DNA from: JAMXLO01 sp963818775 | GTDB lineage: Bacteria; Pseudomonadota; Alphaproteobacteria; Acetobacterales; Acetobacteraceae | DNA length: 64,000 bases | NCBI GenBank assembly: GCA_963818775.1 | Contig: CAWFUF010000011.1 | Location: 992,001 to 1,056,000 of the forward strand | Direction of reading: 5' to 3' | Shown: positions 25,253-34,609 of the stretch, piece after piece | How the letters are laid out: each line of letters opens with the position of its first letter | Numbering within the stretch: position 1 is the stretch's first letter | Translations under genes and position numbers: made by a program | Notes under the pieces: generated by a model | Database searches by the model: none | Told to the model about the DNA's origin: nothing | Seen by the model: only the letters and a program-made list of their open reading frames with translations

Positions 25253-27058
25253 CTACGTGACGATCCGAGTGAAGCCGTCGGCGCTCCAGCTCTCGCTGCC
25301 GACGCCATGGTGGACGAAGAACAGGCCTTCGGGATCGTACTTTTGCTTCACCGCGAGCAACCGAGGATAGTTCTCGCCCCAGAAGGAGCGTTGCCAGTTG
25401 CGCTTGAAGTAGTTGCTCTCCGATACGTAGGAGCCGGCGTTCGGCACCACCTTCCGCAATTCGTCCCCGGCGCGGCTGATGGCCGCGGCGCCCTCGCGCG
25501 CCTTCGCCAGATCGCGCGGATGACCGAGGAGGTCCGCATAGGCCGCCGGATCGCCGCCGGCAATGATCGCCAGCGCAAATGCGTCCAGCACCGCCGCGTT
25601 CATCGCAGTATCCCTCGCCGCGGCAACGTCGGCGGCATTGGTGCCGGTAAGTCCCTTGTTGAAGTGCAGCATTACTGCGTAATGGCGGGTGGCGGCGAAC
25701 AGGGCGTCGGCAAATCGCTTCTGTCTATTGATCTGCAGCAGCGAGGCCGGCAGCCAGAGCGACTGGTAGCCATGGATGAAAATACCGAGTTCCGTGTTCT
25801 GCTCGGCAAACCACACATTGTCCGCCGGTGCGCCTGGTCGCGGGTCGGAAAATGCCCGGCCGGGCCGGTTCTTCTTCAGGAATTCGACATTCCAATGATT
25901 GCGTGCCGGGCCGCCACCAATATCGGCTGACGTGGTGACGGTGAAGTCTCGCGGCGAGGCGGCGATCCAATCGAGGAACGGCCGCCAGACCGCAACGGCC
26001 TGTTGCGGTTCCAACCCTTGGAAGACCATTGAGGCCGCGAAGGTGTTGTCCGATCCAAAGGTGACGCTCTCGCCCCAGTGCGAATTGAGCAGGCTTTCAG
26101 CGTAGAAGCCGACGAAGCGGGCGATCAATCGGCGGAACGTTGCGGCGGACGCGGCCTTGATTGTCACGCTCGCGCCGCCGAACACCGCCGGCAGCTCGCG
26201 CGTTCTGAGTGTCAGCTTTGTCACGACGCCCAGGCTGCCGCCGCCACCGCCCTTGATGCCCCAGAACAGGTCGGGGTTGGTGCACGCGTTGGCGATGCGC
26301 ACCTGACCGTCGGCGGTGACCATTTCGGCTTCCAGCAACCCGCCCGCGGCCGTGCCAAAATTCTTCGAGAAGCTGCCGAAGCCTCCGCTCTGGACCAGCC
26401 CCGCGACGCCAACTGTCGCGCAGCCACCGCCCTGCACATAGCGCCCGGCCTTCGTGGTGACAGCGTCATAGACATGCATCCATACGCATCCGGCGCCGAC
26501 CGTGACGGCGGGCTGCGCTGCCTGTCTGCCCTCGCAACCCTGGGGCACGAATGCGTCATGCAGCTCGATACTGTTTATCGCGCGCGTCCAGATCAGCAGC
26601 GAGTCGGCCGAGTCAGATGTGCCCTGATAGCTGTGGCCGCCACCCTTGACGACCAGCCGCAGGCGGTTCTCGCGGGCGAAGTTCACTGCAGCGACCACGT
26701 CTTCGGTGGTCCTTGCCGCGACAGCGTAGATGCTGGGTGCCGACATCCAGGCATCCACCCAACCGGCGGTCTGCGTCCCGGCAGGTTGATCGCCAACGTA
26801 GTACGGGTTCTTCACAGCCTCGAGCACGTCCTGGCACTCGTTTGGACTCGTACAGGACGCAAGCAACGGCTGAACGTTGATCAGATGCCCGCCAACGCTC
26901 CGGTTCAGCGTCTCCCAACTCACCGCACTTGGCCAAGCCGGATCGGAAGGGCGGACGCGGCGGAACTGAGCCGGTCCCGACGTGGCGGAGGGCGGCTCTG
27001 CCAGGCTGGCCCCGAACGCGATCATTCCCGCATAGGTGAGCAGGCTTCTTCGTTGCAT
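25253..27058 (-). CDS. FAD-linked oxidase with berberine-bridge (BBE) domain
   Basis: 601 residues. The N-terminal signal region is MQRRSLLTYAGMIAFGAS (an RR pair, Tat-like), implying periplasmic location. The FAD-binding PCMH domain includes VVKGGGHSYQGTSDSADSLL, with the His of GGGHS being the usual covalent flavin ligand, and VGAGCVWMHVYDAV with QGGGCATVGVAGLVQSGGFG for the second, cysteinyl contact region. The C-terminal end YKRNWQRSFWGENYPRL-type segment and KYDPEGLFFVHHGVG are the BBE domain. Such enzymes oxidise sugars, alcohols or aromatic side chains with O2. It is longer than most family members (about 450-550) because of an extra N-terminal stretch. Substrate unknown. Confidence 0.88.
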   Translation of the reverse strand: MQRRSLLTYAGMIAFGASLAEPPSATSGPAQFRRVRPSDPAWPSAVSWETLNRSVGGHLINVQPLLASCTSPNECQDVLEAVKNPYYVGDQPAGTQTAGWVDAWMSAPSIYAVAARTTEDVVAAVNFARENRLRLVVKGGGHSYQGTSDSADSLLIWTRAINSIELHDAFVPQGCEGRQAAQPAVTVGAGCVWMHVYDAVTTKAGRYVQGGGCATVGVAGLVQSGGFGSFSKNFGTAAGGLLEAEMVTADGQVRIANACTNPDLFWGIKGGGGGSLGVVTKLTLRTRELPAVFGGASVTIKAASAATFRRLIARFVGFYAESLLNSHWGESVTFGSDNTFAASMVFQGLEPQQAVAVWRPFLDWIAASPRDFTVTTSADIGGGPARNHWNVEFLKKNRPGRAFSDPRPGAPADNVWFAEQNTELGIFIHGYQSLWLPASLLQINRQKRFADALFAATRHYAVMLHFNKGLTGTNAADVAAARDTAMNAAVLDAFALAIIAGGDPAAYADLLGHPRDLAKAREGAAAISRAGDELRKVVPNAGSYVSESNYFKRNWQRSFWGENYPRLLAVKQKYDPEGLFFVHHGVGSESWSADGFTRIVT

Positions 27059-27181
27059 TGGGTTCTCCCTTCAGGCGCCGCCGGATCAAATTAACCGAGA
27101 CGGTGGGCGATCGAGAAGGCTACTTATGGGCCGCAGAAATAGGCGTCATATAGAGAGCCTGCACACGATTCTGAGGCCACC

Positions 27182-28006
27182 TTGAGCCCATTCATGAATG
27201 CCGCTTGTAAGCCGCCGCCGTCTCGCCGCCACCTGATGCAGCAGATGGGGGCAGCCGCCTCGGCTGCCCTTCTGTTGCCTTTGATCCCTCTGGCTCGCGC
27301 CGATCAGCTTCGCACACTGAGGGCGGGCGTCCTCCGCGTCGGCACCTATTTCGTCAATCCGCCGTTCGAGTTTATCTCCGGCGGCAAGAGAGTCGGTTTT
27401 GAGGTCGACCTCATGGAGGAGATCGCCCGACGGCTCGATCTCCATTCGGAATTCGTGAACACGCGATGGGAAGTCATCCTCCGCCATATGGAGGAGAATC
27501 GCTACGATTGCATTGTGGGTGGGATCACGATCACGCCCGACCGTCAGCGGTTGCTTGCATGGTCGGTGCCATACCTGACGACGACGCTGAGCCTGCTAGT
27601 CGATCTCCGACGATCGCCGGCAAACATGACGCTTGCTGACCTGAAGGGTGGCACCGTCGGCGTACAGGCCGCGACGACCGACTACGATGTGGCTGTCGCC
27701 ATGCAGCGAGCCGGCCAGATCGGCAATGTCAAGGTCTATCCGTTCGCGAAGATAGGCGACGCGATCAAGGATCTGAGCTCGGGTCGCGTCGACGCTGTGA
27801 TGAAGGTCTATCCGGTCGCGGCGTGGTTTGTTCGAAAGACACCAGGCTTGCGCATCCTGGCGCAGGTGCCCGACGCGCCGCAGCCGCTGGGAATTGGTTT
27901 CAACCGGAACAATCCCAGCCTCGTCGCCGCGGTGGATCACGCTTTGACCAAAATGCAGCAAGACAAAATCTACCAAGCGCTCGCACAGCGCTGGGGCGTG
28001 ACATAG
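27182..28006 (+). CDS. Family 3 extracellular solute-binding protein (amino-acid type)
   Basis: 274 residues from a TTG at 27182, five bases after GAGG; the ATG at 27194 is the alternative. A signal region with positive start and hydrophobic core (AAASAALLLPLIPLARA) is present. The mature part starts LRVGTYFVNPPFEF and contains GFEVDLMEEIARRL and DCIVGGITITPDRQ, the usual SBP_bac_3 landmarks. Close relatives include amino acid binding proteins and periplasmic cyclohexadienyl dehydratase. No ABC permease is adjacent, so an orphan binding protein or enzyme is possible. It converges with the multicopper oxidase gene, 7 bases between stops. Confidence 0.85.
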   Translation: MSPFMNAACKPPPSRRHLMQQMGAAASAALLLPLIPLARADQLRTLRAGVLRVGTYFVNPPFEFISGGKRVGFEVDLMEEIARRLDLHSEFVNTRWEVILRHMEENRYDCIVGGITITPDRQRLLAWSVPYLTTTLSLLVDLRRSPANMTLADLKGGTVGVQAATTDYDVAVAMQRAGQIGNVKVYPFAKIGDAIKDLSSGRVDAVMKVYPVAAWFVRKTPGLRILAQVPDAPQPLGIGFNRNNPSLVAAVDHALTKMQQDKIYQALAQRWGVT

Positions 28007-28013
28007 CCCAAGC

Positions 28014-29441
28014 CTAATCGATCTCGGGAGGCAGCGACGGCATAGGGATCCCCGTGTAGTCGACCACTGCCATCATCCCCGCAGCAAGATGCCAGAGATT
28101 GTGACAGTGGAAGGCCCAGCGGCCGGGATTGTCCGCATCGAAGGCGACGGTCACAGTCCTGAGCGGCGGCACGAGGACCGTGTCGCGGACCGCGCCCGGG
28201 AAACGTTGCTGATCGAACCCGATAACCTGAAAGCGGTGACCATGCAGATGCATCGGATGCGACATCATGGTCTTGTTCCGCATGACAAGTTCCACGCGCG
28301 TGCCTGCAGACACCGTGACCGGTGTGATTTTGGGATAAACCTGATTGTCCATCATCCAGACATAGGCCTGCATATCGCCCGAGAGCAGCACATCCCGCAC
28401 GATTCCGGCGGGATGGGGCGCCAGCGGTTTTGCTGCGCGCAACGCCTGCTCGAAGGTGAAGTCGAACGCCGGAGATGGCCGCCCCGCGTTTCCCTCGATC
28501 CGCGTGACGTTCGCCCGCGCAGTTGCCAGCACGATGCCGGTGCGGTCGGTCTTGCCCTCCACCTGAGCGAGGATGGCATGCGCCCCCTGTTCCCGAGGCA
28601 CCTCGATCAGGATGTCGGCGCGTTGCGCAATGGCAAGCGGAAGGCTCTGCAGCGCGACCGGCTTGACCGGTGTGCCATCTACCGCGATGAGCGTACCCCG
28701 CAGTTCGCCGAGATCGATCCAGTAGTTGGTGGCGGCACTGCCATTGATCAGGCGTAGCCGGACATGCCCGCCCGGTTCGACACGGGTGACGTTCGGGTCC
28801 GCGAGAGTCCGGTCGTTGGCGAGGAAGGCATCGTAGTCGACGTCGTTCAGGTCCGGCTTCATGTTCTGCATGTTCGACATGGCAGGCGGCGCCGACGTTG
28901 TCTGCTTACGACCGCCTTGCTTCAGGCTGGCGAAAACCTCTCGTGGATCGCTAAAGGTGAAATCGTGCAGCATGACGACGATTTCCTGCACCGAAGCGCC
29001 TCGCGTGCCCGCGTCGTGGATGATGAGCGGAGCCGACAGCAGTTGCTGTTCCTGGAAACCGACATGCGAATGCATCCAGAACGTGCCAGGGAAATCCAGG
29101 CGAAAATCGTAGTTCTGCGTACCACCCGCCGGTATCGGCGGCGCGGAAACATAAGGCACGCCGTCCTGCTGGAATGGCGGTGTCAGCCCGTGCCAATGGA
29201 TCAGCGAAGTGCGGTCCAGATGATTGCGCACCTGCACCCGGAACGGCAGCGCGACATCCGTCACCAGGCCCGATGTCCCGTCAGGCTGTGTGATCCCGAG
29301 CACCGTGGCCGCTTTGCCGTTCACCTCGATGGTGCGCGTTTGCAGATCCAGAACCGTCACCGGTTCGGCGAAGGACTGCCTCGGCGCAAGTGGGCTCGCA
29401 GCGAGTGCGGTGAGGGAGGTCAGTAAGCTGCGGCGATGCAC
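28014..29441 (-). CDS. Multicopper oxidase (CueO/laccase-like)
   Basis: 475 residues from a GTG at 29441 preceded by GGGAG; a GTG nine codons earlier (29468) lacks it. The RR-containing signal (HRRSLLTSLTALAASPLAP) suggests Tat export. All four copper-binding motifs are visible: HWHG (82-85), HSH (in FWMHSHVGF), HPMHLHGH and the C-terminal HCHNLWHLAAGM, with Met as the type 1 axial ligand. It oxidises a phenolic or metal (Cu(I)) substrate and reduces O2 to water in the periplasm. The middle region HDAGTRG.. is shorter in Met than CueO, so a copper-resistance role is not certain. Convergent with the binding-protein gene. Confidence 0.92.
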   Translation of the reverse strand: MHRRSLLTSLTALAASPLAPRQSFAEPVTVLDLQTRTIEVNGKAATVLGITQPDGTSGLVTDVALPFRVQVRNHLDRTSLIHWHGLTPPFQQDGVPYVSAPPIPAGGTQNYDFRLDFPGTFWMHSHVGFQEQQLLSAPLIIHDAGTRGASVQEIVVMLHDFTFSDPREVFASLKQGGRKQTTSAPPAMSNMQNMKPDLNDVDYDAFLANDRTLADPNVTRVEPGGHVRLRLINGSAATNYWIDLGELRGTLIAVDGTPVKPVALQSLPLAIAQRADILIEVPREQGAHAILAQVEGKTDRTGIVLATARANVTRIEGNAGRPSPAFDFTFEQALRAAKPLAPHPAGIVRDVLLSGDMQAYVWMMDNQVYPKITPVTVSAGTRVELVMRNKTMMSHPMHLHGHRFQVIGFDQQRFPGAVRDTVLVPPLRTVTVAFDADNPGRWAFHCHNLWHLAAGMMAVVDYTGIPMPSLPPEID

Positions 29442-29476
29442 GTTGGTCTCCCTGATCGCCTCGGACACAACGCCTG

Positions 29477-30322
29477 TCAGATTGTCGGGGCGCGCCGCAG
29501 TTCCGGTTCCACCAACTGCTCGAAGGCGGCGTCACCGGCGGCGGCGATCCGATCGGTGCCTATCGACGCGCGTGGATCCTCGGCATTCCGCCAGTGCTTG
29601 TATTCATCGGTGTGCGGCAGGCCCATGCCCTCCGCCAGCAGATGGATCCAGTTCACCACGCGGATCGTGCGCCCGCGCTCCAGTGCTACGGCGTCGCGGT
29701 GACAGGAATGGAAGATCGTCACCAGAGTGTCCGCGCCGATATCCGACATGGCCTCCAGCGTATCGCTGTGCGCCTGCGCCATCACGCCAGGCTTGGGTGC
29801 GATCGCGGAACACATATGCCCGGGGATGCGCAGCGGATGGTCGAGGACCGTCAGCCCGGGGATCATGCGGAGCAACGTTGGCACGTCCGTGTTGACCGGC
29901 ACACGGCCGTGGAAGCCGTGATGCGCATGCAGCAGAACCCGCGCATGGACGGGATGGGTCAGCAGCGGACGCAGCCGTTCGGCACGCGCGGCGAGCAGTT
30001 GGGTGATGTGCTGGGTCTCGAACGCGGTCTCCGTCACCGGCGCCATCAGGTCGTCCATGTTCATGTGGCAGGATGGGCACCAGGTGACCACGGTGTCGCG
30101 GCCGGCCTGATTGAATTTCTCCACCGTGCGCGCGGCCATGCCGGCGGCAATGCGGGCGTTCGCCTCCTGCGTCGAGCCGCAGCAGTAGCCGGGTCCGCCG
30201 GCAGGTGCCGCGGCCACGCCGACCGCTTCGAGAATGTGCGTGACGAGACGCACGATCTCGCCGTGACGCGTCATGTTGCAGCCGTACCAGAAGGTGACGT
30301 TGGCATCCGGGGTCACAGCCAT
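29477..30322 (-). CDS. Heterodisulfide reductase subunit B-like (CCG domain) protein
   Basis: 281 residues from the ATG at 30322. One cysteine cluster of the CCG type is complete: Cys in FWYGCNMTRH, CCG in GPGYCCGSTQE and CPSC in TWCPSCHMNM. The second half keeps scattered His/Cys (HHGFHGR, GHMCSA, FHSCHRD) but no canonical second motif. CCG domains hold Fe-S centres and act in disulfide or hydride transfer in HdrB, GlpC, LldE/GlcF and related enzymes. Its start overlaps the end of the ferredoxin-like gene by 10 bases. With the dioxygenase ahead they form a three-gene operon, probably feeding electrons in an oxidation; no flavoprotein partner is present. Confidence 0.82.
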   Translation of the reverse strand: MAVTPDANVTFWYGCNMTRHGEIVRLVTHILEAVGVAAAPAGGPGYCCGSTQEANARIAAGMAARTVEKFNQAGRDTVVTWCPSCHMNMDDLMAPVTETAFETQHITQLLAARAERLRPLLTHPVHARVLLHAHHGFHGRVPVNTDVPTLLRMIPGLTVLDHPLRIPGHMCSAIAPKPGVMAQAHSDTLEAMSDIGADTLVTIFHSCHRDAVALERGRTIRVVNWIHLLAEGMGLPHTDEYKHWRNAEDPRASIGTDRIAAAGDAAFEQLVEPELRRAPTI

Positions 30323-30735
30323 TCGGCCCGCTCCTCCTCGTTCATGGTGAGCCGTGCGAAGGCCTTGACTCGCGCGGACCATCTTGGGTCGTGTGGCGCC
30401 TTGACGCGGGGTGCGTCGCCCAGCGTGCCGCGGACGCGCAGCGATGCAAGGCGCATCAGGAACGCAGCGTCAAGTTTCTCGGGGCAGGCCGGCGTGCACT
30501 CGCCGCTCCGAACGCAGGCTCCGGCGAAGGCAATCGCATCGGGTGTGCCGGCGCCATCGCGCAGGATGTCGCGGATGCCGGTCATCACCGTTTCGGGAGT
30601 CGTGTTCGACAGCGCCGGGGTGCGAGGTACCATGGGGCAGGCGCGGTAGCATTCGCCGCAGGCGGTGCAGGCCGCTGCAAGGCGCGCCGAGTTGTCGCGG
30701 ATGTGGGCGATGAGGCCTTGTTCGGTATCGCGCAC
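30313..30735 (-). CDS. 4Fe-4S ferredoxin-like protein (HdrC/GlpC-type N-terminal domain)
   Basis: 140 residues from a GTG at 30735, two bases after the stop of the dioxygenase gene; the frame stays open upstream but overlaps that gene. Two clusters of cysteines are visible: CTACGECYRACPM (full CxxCxxCxxxCP) and, further on, GACVRSGECTPACPE, which has only three cysteines in its pattern (the second position is Ser-Gly), so the second cluster is altered. The C-terminus is helical (ARVKAFARLTMNEEE). Pairing with the downstream CCG protein reproduces an HdrC-HdrB module. No dehydrogenase flavin subunit is adjacent. Confidence 0.8.
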   Translation of the reverse strand: MRDTEQGLIAHIRDNSARLAAACTACGECYRACPMVPRTPALSNTTPETVMTGIRDILRDGAGTPDAIAFAGACVRSGECTPACPEKLDAAFLMRLASLRVRGTLGDAPRVKAPHDPRWSARVKAFARLTMNEEERAEWL

Positions 30736-30737
30736 AG

Positions 30738-31658
30738 CTACACGACCAGGCGGATCTTCGAACCGACCGCCGGCTCGCGCGGCAGACCCTCGGTCTCGGT
30801 GAACGACCCCCACATGTCGCCGTTGTAGCCTTCCAGCGAGAACTGGCGCGGCCGGTAGGTCGCCTCCTGCTCGGGCATGATGTGCTTCACGCCGACGGAA
30901 TACTCATAGACCATGCCGTCGGGCCCCTCAAAATACACCATCATTGCGGTGGATATCGGATGACGCCCTGGGCCGTAGACGATCTTCACGTCCCGCTGCT
31001 TCAGCCAGTAGTAGGACTGCATCACGTCGTCGATGTCCTCGACCTGATGATTGATGTGCTGGATGCCTGGCCGCGATGATGGCATCAGAACCACCGAATG
31101 GTGGACGGTGCCGATGCGCAGGAAGGTCGCCTCGCCGAGCCAGTCGGAGACGCGGGCATTGACGAGGCGGGTCCAAAATTCGGTGTCGCGCTTGGTGTCC
31201 GTGCTGAACAATGCGACATGGCTGAAGTTTGTGATGCCAACCTGGCGGCCGGGGAAGTACTTCCCGCCGCTGTTGTAGGGACGCGCGAGGATCTCGATCT
31301 TGTTGCCGCTGGGATCGGAGGAGGCGATGAACGCGCGGGTGCGGCGGCTGTCGCATTCGGCGCGGGTGCCGAAGTGGACGGGGCGGCCGGCCTGTTCCAG
31401 TGCCGCGCCGACGGCGTCCAGATCGTCCGGGTTGATCAGTTCCAGGCCGATGGTCTGATCGGCGGGGTCACCCTCGAAATACACAAGCGTATGGTCGCGC
31501 GTATCGCCGCGCACGTCGACCTTGTCGCTGCGGAAGTAGGCTGCGTTGCCTTCGCGCGCGACCAGTTGTAGTCCGACAATCTCGGTGGCGAAGCGGATCG
31601 CGGAGTCGAGGTCTTGCGTGCCGAGGCGCGCGTAGCGGATGTCGTGGAGGTTGATCAT
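30738..31658 (-). CDS. VOC-family extradiol dioxygenase-like protein (BphC type)
   Basis: 306 residues from the ATG at 31658 (AGGAG before it). Two vicinal-oxygen-chelate repeats: N-terminal IRYARLGTQDLDSAIRFAT and C-terminal. The iron ligands of extradiol dioxygenases are present: His in NFSHVALFS, His in QHINHQVED and Glu in MVYEYSVG or YFEGPDGM near residue 260. This is the size (about 290-305) and layout of 2,3-dihydroxybiphenyl 1,2-dioxygenase and 2,3-dihydroxy-p-cumate dioxygenase. It opens a catechol ring next to its hydroxyls. It heads an operon with the ferredoxin-like and CCG proteins, an unusual partnership for a ring-cleavage enzyme. Confidence 0.82.
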   Translation of the reverse strand: MINLHDIRYARLGTQDLDSAIRFATEIVGLQLVAREGNAAYFRSDKVDVRGDTRDHTLVYFEGDPADQTIGLELINPDDLDAVGAALEQAGRPVHFGTRAECDSRRTRAFIASSDPSGNKIEILARPYNSGGKYFPGRQVGITNFSHVALFSTDTKRDTEFWTRLVNARVSDWLGEATFLRIGTVHHSVVLMPSSRPGIQHINHQVEDIDDVMQSYYWLKQRDVKIVYGPGRHPISTAMMVYFEGPDGMVYEYSVGVKHIMPEQEATYRPRQFSLEGYNGDMWGSFTETEGLPREPAVGSKIRLVV

Positions 31659-31894
31659 CTCGGTGCTCCTTCGGACGTGTTCGCGGGGCCTGCCCGCGGC
31701 GGGTCCAGCCGTTGCTTGCGAAGATAGTCCCGTCCGCGCCGTCATGCCAGCCAATGGGGCTGTCCATTGCGCAGCTCTCGGGCCGTGCGGTTCGGGCGAG
31801 CGGGCTTAAATCACAGCGTCCTGCGTTGAGGGGATGTTAATCGCCGAGTGTCCATACTGCGCGACGTCTCAGATCGCGGCATCGGACGACCACC

Positions 31895-32764
31895 ATGAGC
31901 GGCATCGTCAGCGGCATCAATTACAGCCTTTTGTTCGGTGGCACCTCGTCGGCCAGTGACATCGCGGCCAGTATGCTGACCACACTTTATAGCGGCGCGA
32001 CGGCGAGTTCGGGCACGGCGGTGTCCTCGGGGAACCCGATTCTGGACCTCAAGCTGGCCGAACAGAACCAGACCGCCGATGTCGCAAAGGAAGCCAAGAA
32101 CCCCACCGTGATTCGCGATCTGGCAGCCTTTACCGCGGGTATTGCCAACGCCAAGGACCTGAACACCGCGCTGCAGAACCCGAATGTCCTGAAGGTGCTG
32201 CTGACGGCCAACGGGATGGCCGATCAACTGCAGTACACGGCATTGGCAAGCAAGGCACTGCAGTCGGACCCGACCGATCCGAATTCGCTGGTCAACCAAC
32301 TGTCCGATACGCGCTGGAAAACCCTGGCGACGACATACAACCTCGCGACCAAAGGTCTCGCGGGTTTGCAGGACCCGACCGTCCAGTCGCAGATCGCCAA
32401 CCAATACGAATCAGTGACCTGGATGAATTCGCTCGATCAGGCGACGCCCGGCCTTGCCGAGGCAATTCAATTCAAACAGCAGGCAAGCCAGATCACCAGC
32501 GTGGACCAGATCCTCGGCAATCCGATCAATTGGGACGTGGTGTTGACCGCGCTCGGTATCCCGCAACAGATCGCTTATCAGGACCTGCCCGCGCAAGAGC
32601 AGGCTGTCTCCAGCCGTCTCGACATCACCAAGCTGCAGGACCCCACTTTCGTCAATAGCCTGACGGACCAATACCTTCTTGCGAAGCAGCAACAGGCGCA
32701 GAGCACCTCGGCCACGCCAAGTCTTGATGCTCTTGCCGTTCAAGCAAGCGGCCTGGTGGTCTGA
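31895..32764 (+). CDS. DUF1217 domain protein (flagellar-associated)
   Basis: 289 residues. The N-terminus MSGIVSGINYSLLFGG and the repeated ALQNPNVLKVLLTANGM-type helices fit DUF1217, a family linked to flagellar loci in alphaproteobacteria. No secretion signal is visible, and the sequence is low in charge and rich in Ser, Ala, Gln and Leu. No other flagellar gene is in the window, so it is isolated here. About 235 bases separate it from the divergent dioxygenase operon. Confidence 0.8.
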   Translation: MSGIVSGINYSLLFGGTSSASDIAASMLTTLYSGATASSGTAVSSGNPILDLKLAEQNQTADVAKEAKNPTVIRDLAAFTAGIANAKDLNTALQNPNVLKVLLTANGMADQLQYTALASKALQSDPTDPNSLVNQLSDTRWKTLATTYNLATKGLAGLQDPTVQSQIANQYESVTWMNSLDQATPGLAEAIQFKQQASQITSVDQILGNPINWDVVLTALGIPQQIAYQDLPAQEQAVSSRLDITKLQDPTFVNSLTDQYLLAKQQQAQSTSATPSLDALAVQASGLVV

Positions 32765-32785
32765 CCAACCCCAGGCCGTCGATCG

Positions 32786-33943
32786 CTACATATCCACCAC
32801 AGACCCATCGACGTGCGGCCGCATCTTGATCGGCCGCGGCCGATACGGGAACTTGCGCTCCACATCCTCCACCAGTTCGACGCCGATCCCCGGCCCGCCG
32901 GGAATCGCGATGAAGCCGTCGACCTGCTCCTCCAGCCCTCGCGCCAGGTCGTTGCCGAGCAGCTCCTTCCCGCCGTCCAGGTCCGGCGTGCGCGACGGAT
33001 ACTCCTGGATCGCAAAGTTCGGGATGCAGGCGGCGATCTGCAAACACGCGGCAGTGGAAATCGGTGACAGCGGATTGTGCGGCACCACCCACGCATCGTG
33101 CGCCTCGGCGATCGCGGCCACCTTCTTCATCCCAGTGATCCCGCCCACCAGGCACGCATCGGGCCGCAGATACTGCACCGCGTTGCGTGTCAGCAGCGTC
33201 TGGAATTGATACAGGCTGGTGAAGCGCTCGCCGGTCGCGATCGGAATGTCGATGTGCCGTGCGACGTCTGCCATCGCATCGAAGCTGTTCGGCCGCAGGG
33301 GGTCCTCGAAGAACATCGGGGTATATTTCTCGATGCCGCGGCCCAGTGCGATCGCCTCGGGCGGCGTCAGGCGGCGGTGGATCTCGATGCACAGGTCCAC
33401 CTTCGGCCCGACCGCCTCACGGAGCCGGCGCACGTTGTCGATCGCCTCCTCGATCCGCGCCGCGTGGGACTTGTAGAACGGATCGTCCTCGCTTTCGTCG
33501 AGCAGCGGGTTCAGATGTCCGAGCGCGGTGAAGCCGGCCTCCTTCAGACGCACCGCCTCATCCAGCAGCTTCTCGATCGTGCGTCCCTTCACATGGCCGT
33601 AGAGCCGAGCCTTGTGGCGCATCCGCCCGCCGAGCAGCTCGTACACCGGAACGCCGAATGCCTTGCCCTTGATGTCCCACAGTGCGATGTCGATCGCCGA
33701 CACGGCGCCGGTAATCGCGCCGCCGGTGAAATGATTGGCGCGCAGCATAACGTTCCAGTGGTGCTCGATAGGGAAGGGGTCGCGGCCGATCAGATAGTCG
33801 CCGTATTTCGTGATCGACGCGGCAGACGCTTCAAGCTGGCCCCAGGTGCCTGATTCGCCTATCCCGGTGATGCCTGCGTCGGTGCTGATACGCACGTACA
33901 GGAACCGGTCGAGCAGCAGCGGTTCAACCTTGGTGATCTTCAT
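32786..33943 (-). CDS. Enolase-superfamily sugar-acid dehydratase (mandelate racemase/galactonate dehydratase-like)
   Basis: 385 residues. Capping domain MKITKVEPLLLDRFLYV; the barrel supplies the metal ligands in LCIEIHRRLTP (near 220), Glu in MFFEDPLRP and Glu in ATGERF, followed by the base region PHNPLSPIS. This resembles D-galactonate/mannonate dehydratases, which remove water from a sugar acid to give a 2-keto-3-deoxy acid. Which sugar acid is not visible. No kinase or aldolase of such a pathway lies nearby. Single gene, convergent with the DUF1217 gene and divergent from the sigma factor gene. Confidence 0.86.
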   Translation of the reverse strand: MKITKVEPLLLDRFLYVRISTDAGITGIGESGTWGQLEASAASITKYGDYLIGRDPFPIEHHWNVMLRANHFTGGAITGAVSAIDIALWDIKGKAFGVPVYELLGGRMRHKARLYGHVKGRTIEKLLDEAVRLKEAGFTALGHLNPLLDESEDDPFYKSHAARIEEAIDNVRRLREAVGPKVDLCIEIHRRLTPPEAIALGRGIEKYTPMFFEDPLRPNSFDAMADVARHIDIPIATGERFTSLYQFQTLLTRNAVQYLRPDACLVGGITGMKKVAAIAEAHDAWVVPHNPLSPISTAACLQIAACIPNFAIQEYPSRTPDLDGGKELLGNDLARGLEEQVDGFIAIPGGPGIGVELVEDVERKFPYRPRPIKMRPHVDGSVVDM

Positions 33944-34060
33944 GGCGGTTCCTCCTTTGCTTGGCGCAGCTTCGGGCAGCCGACGATCGGCGTCCAGCCG
34001 GTGGAATAAACCGGCGCCGTCCGCGTCCTATCCGCGAGGCTTGGAGCAGACGCTGCCGAT

Positions 34061-34609
34061 GTGCAGAGCCAATCCTGCTGGGTCACGGCGGTGTCCGGCA
34101 CGCTGACCCGCGTCGAGGCCTGCATCCCGGCGTTGCGGCGCTACGCCGCGGCGCTGCTGCGCAGCCGTGATGATGCAGACGACCTCGTCCACGATTGCCT
34201 GGTACGCGCGCTCGCCAAGCTGCACACGCGGCGCGACGATGCCGATGTGCGGGCGTGGCTGTTCGCCATCATGCACAACCTGTTCATCAGCCAATTGCGT
34301 CGGGCGAAGGCGCGGCCGGCGGGCGAGCCGCTGGACGAAACGCACGAAGCCGCCATGAGCCTCCGCCCCGACCAGGAGAACAGCCTGCAGTGGCGCGACC
34401 TGATCCGCGCGCTGAACGCGCTGCCGGTCGAGCAGCGTTCGGTCGTCCTGCTGGTCTCGGTGGAGGATCTCTCCTACGCCGAGGCTGCCAGTGTGCTGGG
34501 GATCCCGATCGGAACCGTGATGTCTCGCCTGGCGCGTGGCCGTGAGCGGCTGCGTCAGATGACCGAGGGAGGCGAGGAAGTTCGGCCGGCACTGCGGAGG
34601 GTCAAATGA
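34061..34609 (+). CDS. ECF-type RNA polymerase sigma factor
   Basis: 182 residues from a GTG at 34061; a second in-frame GTG at 34091 is possible because the Shine-Dalgarno is weak. Region 2 is ALRRYAAALLRSRDDADDLVHDCLVRAL and VRAWLFAIMHNLFI. Region 4 is LNALPVEQRSVVLLVSVEDLSYAEAASVLGIPIGTVMSRLARGRERL. Its stop overlaps the start of the anti-sigma gene (ATGA), the normal pairing. It responds to an envelope or oxidative signal relayed by the anti-sigma protein; its target promoters cannot be derived here. Confidence 0.92.
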   Translation: MQSQSCWVTAVSGTLTRVEACIPALRRYAAALLRSRDDADDLVHDCLVRALAKLHTRRDDADVRAWLFAIMHNLFISQLRRAKARPAGEPLDETHEAAMSLRPDQENSLQWRDLIRALNALPVEQRSVVLLVSVEDLSYAEAASVLGIPIGTVMSRLARGRERLRQMTEGGEEVRPALRRVK

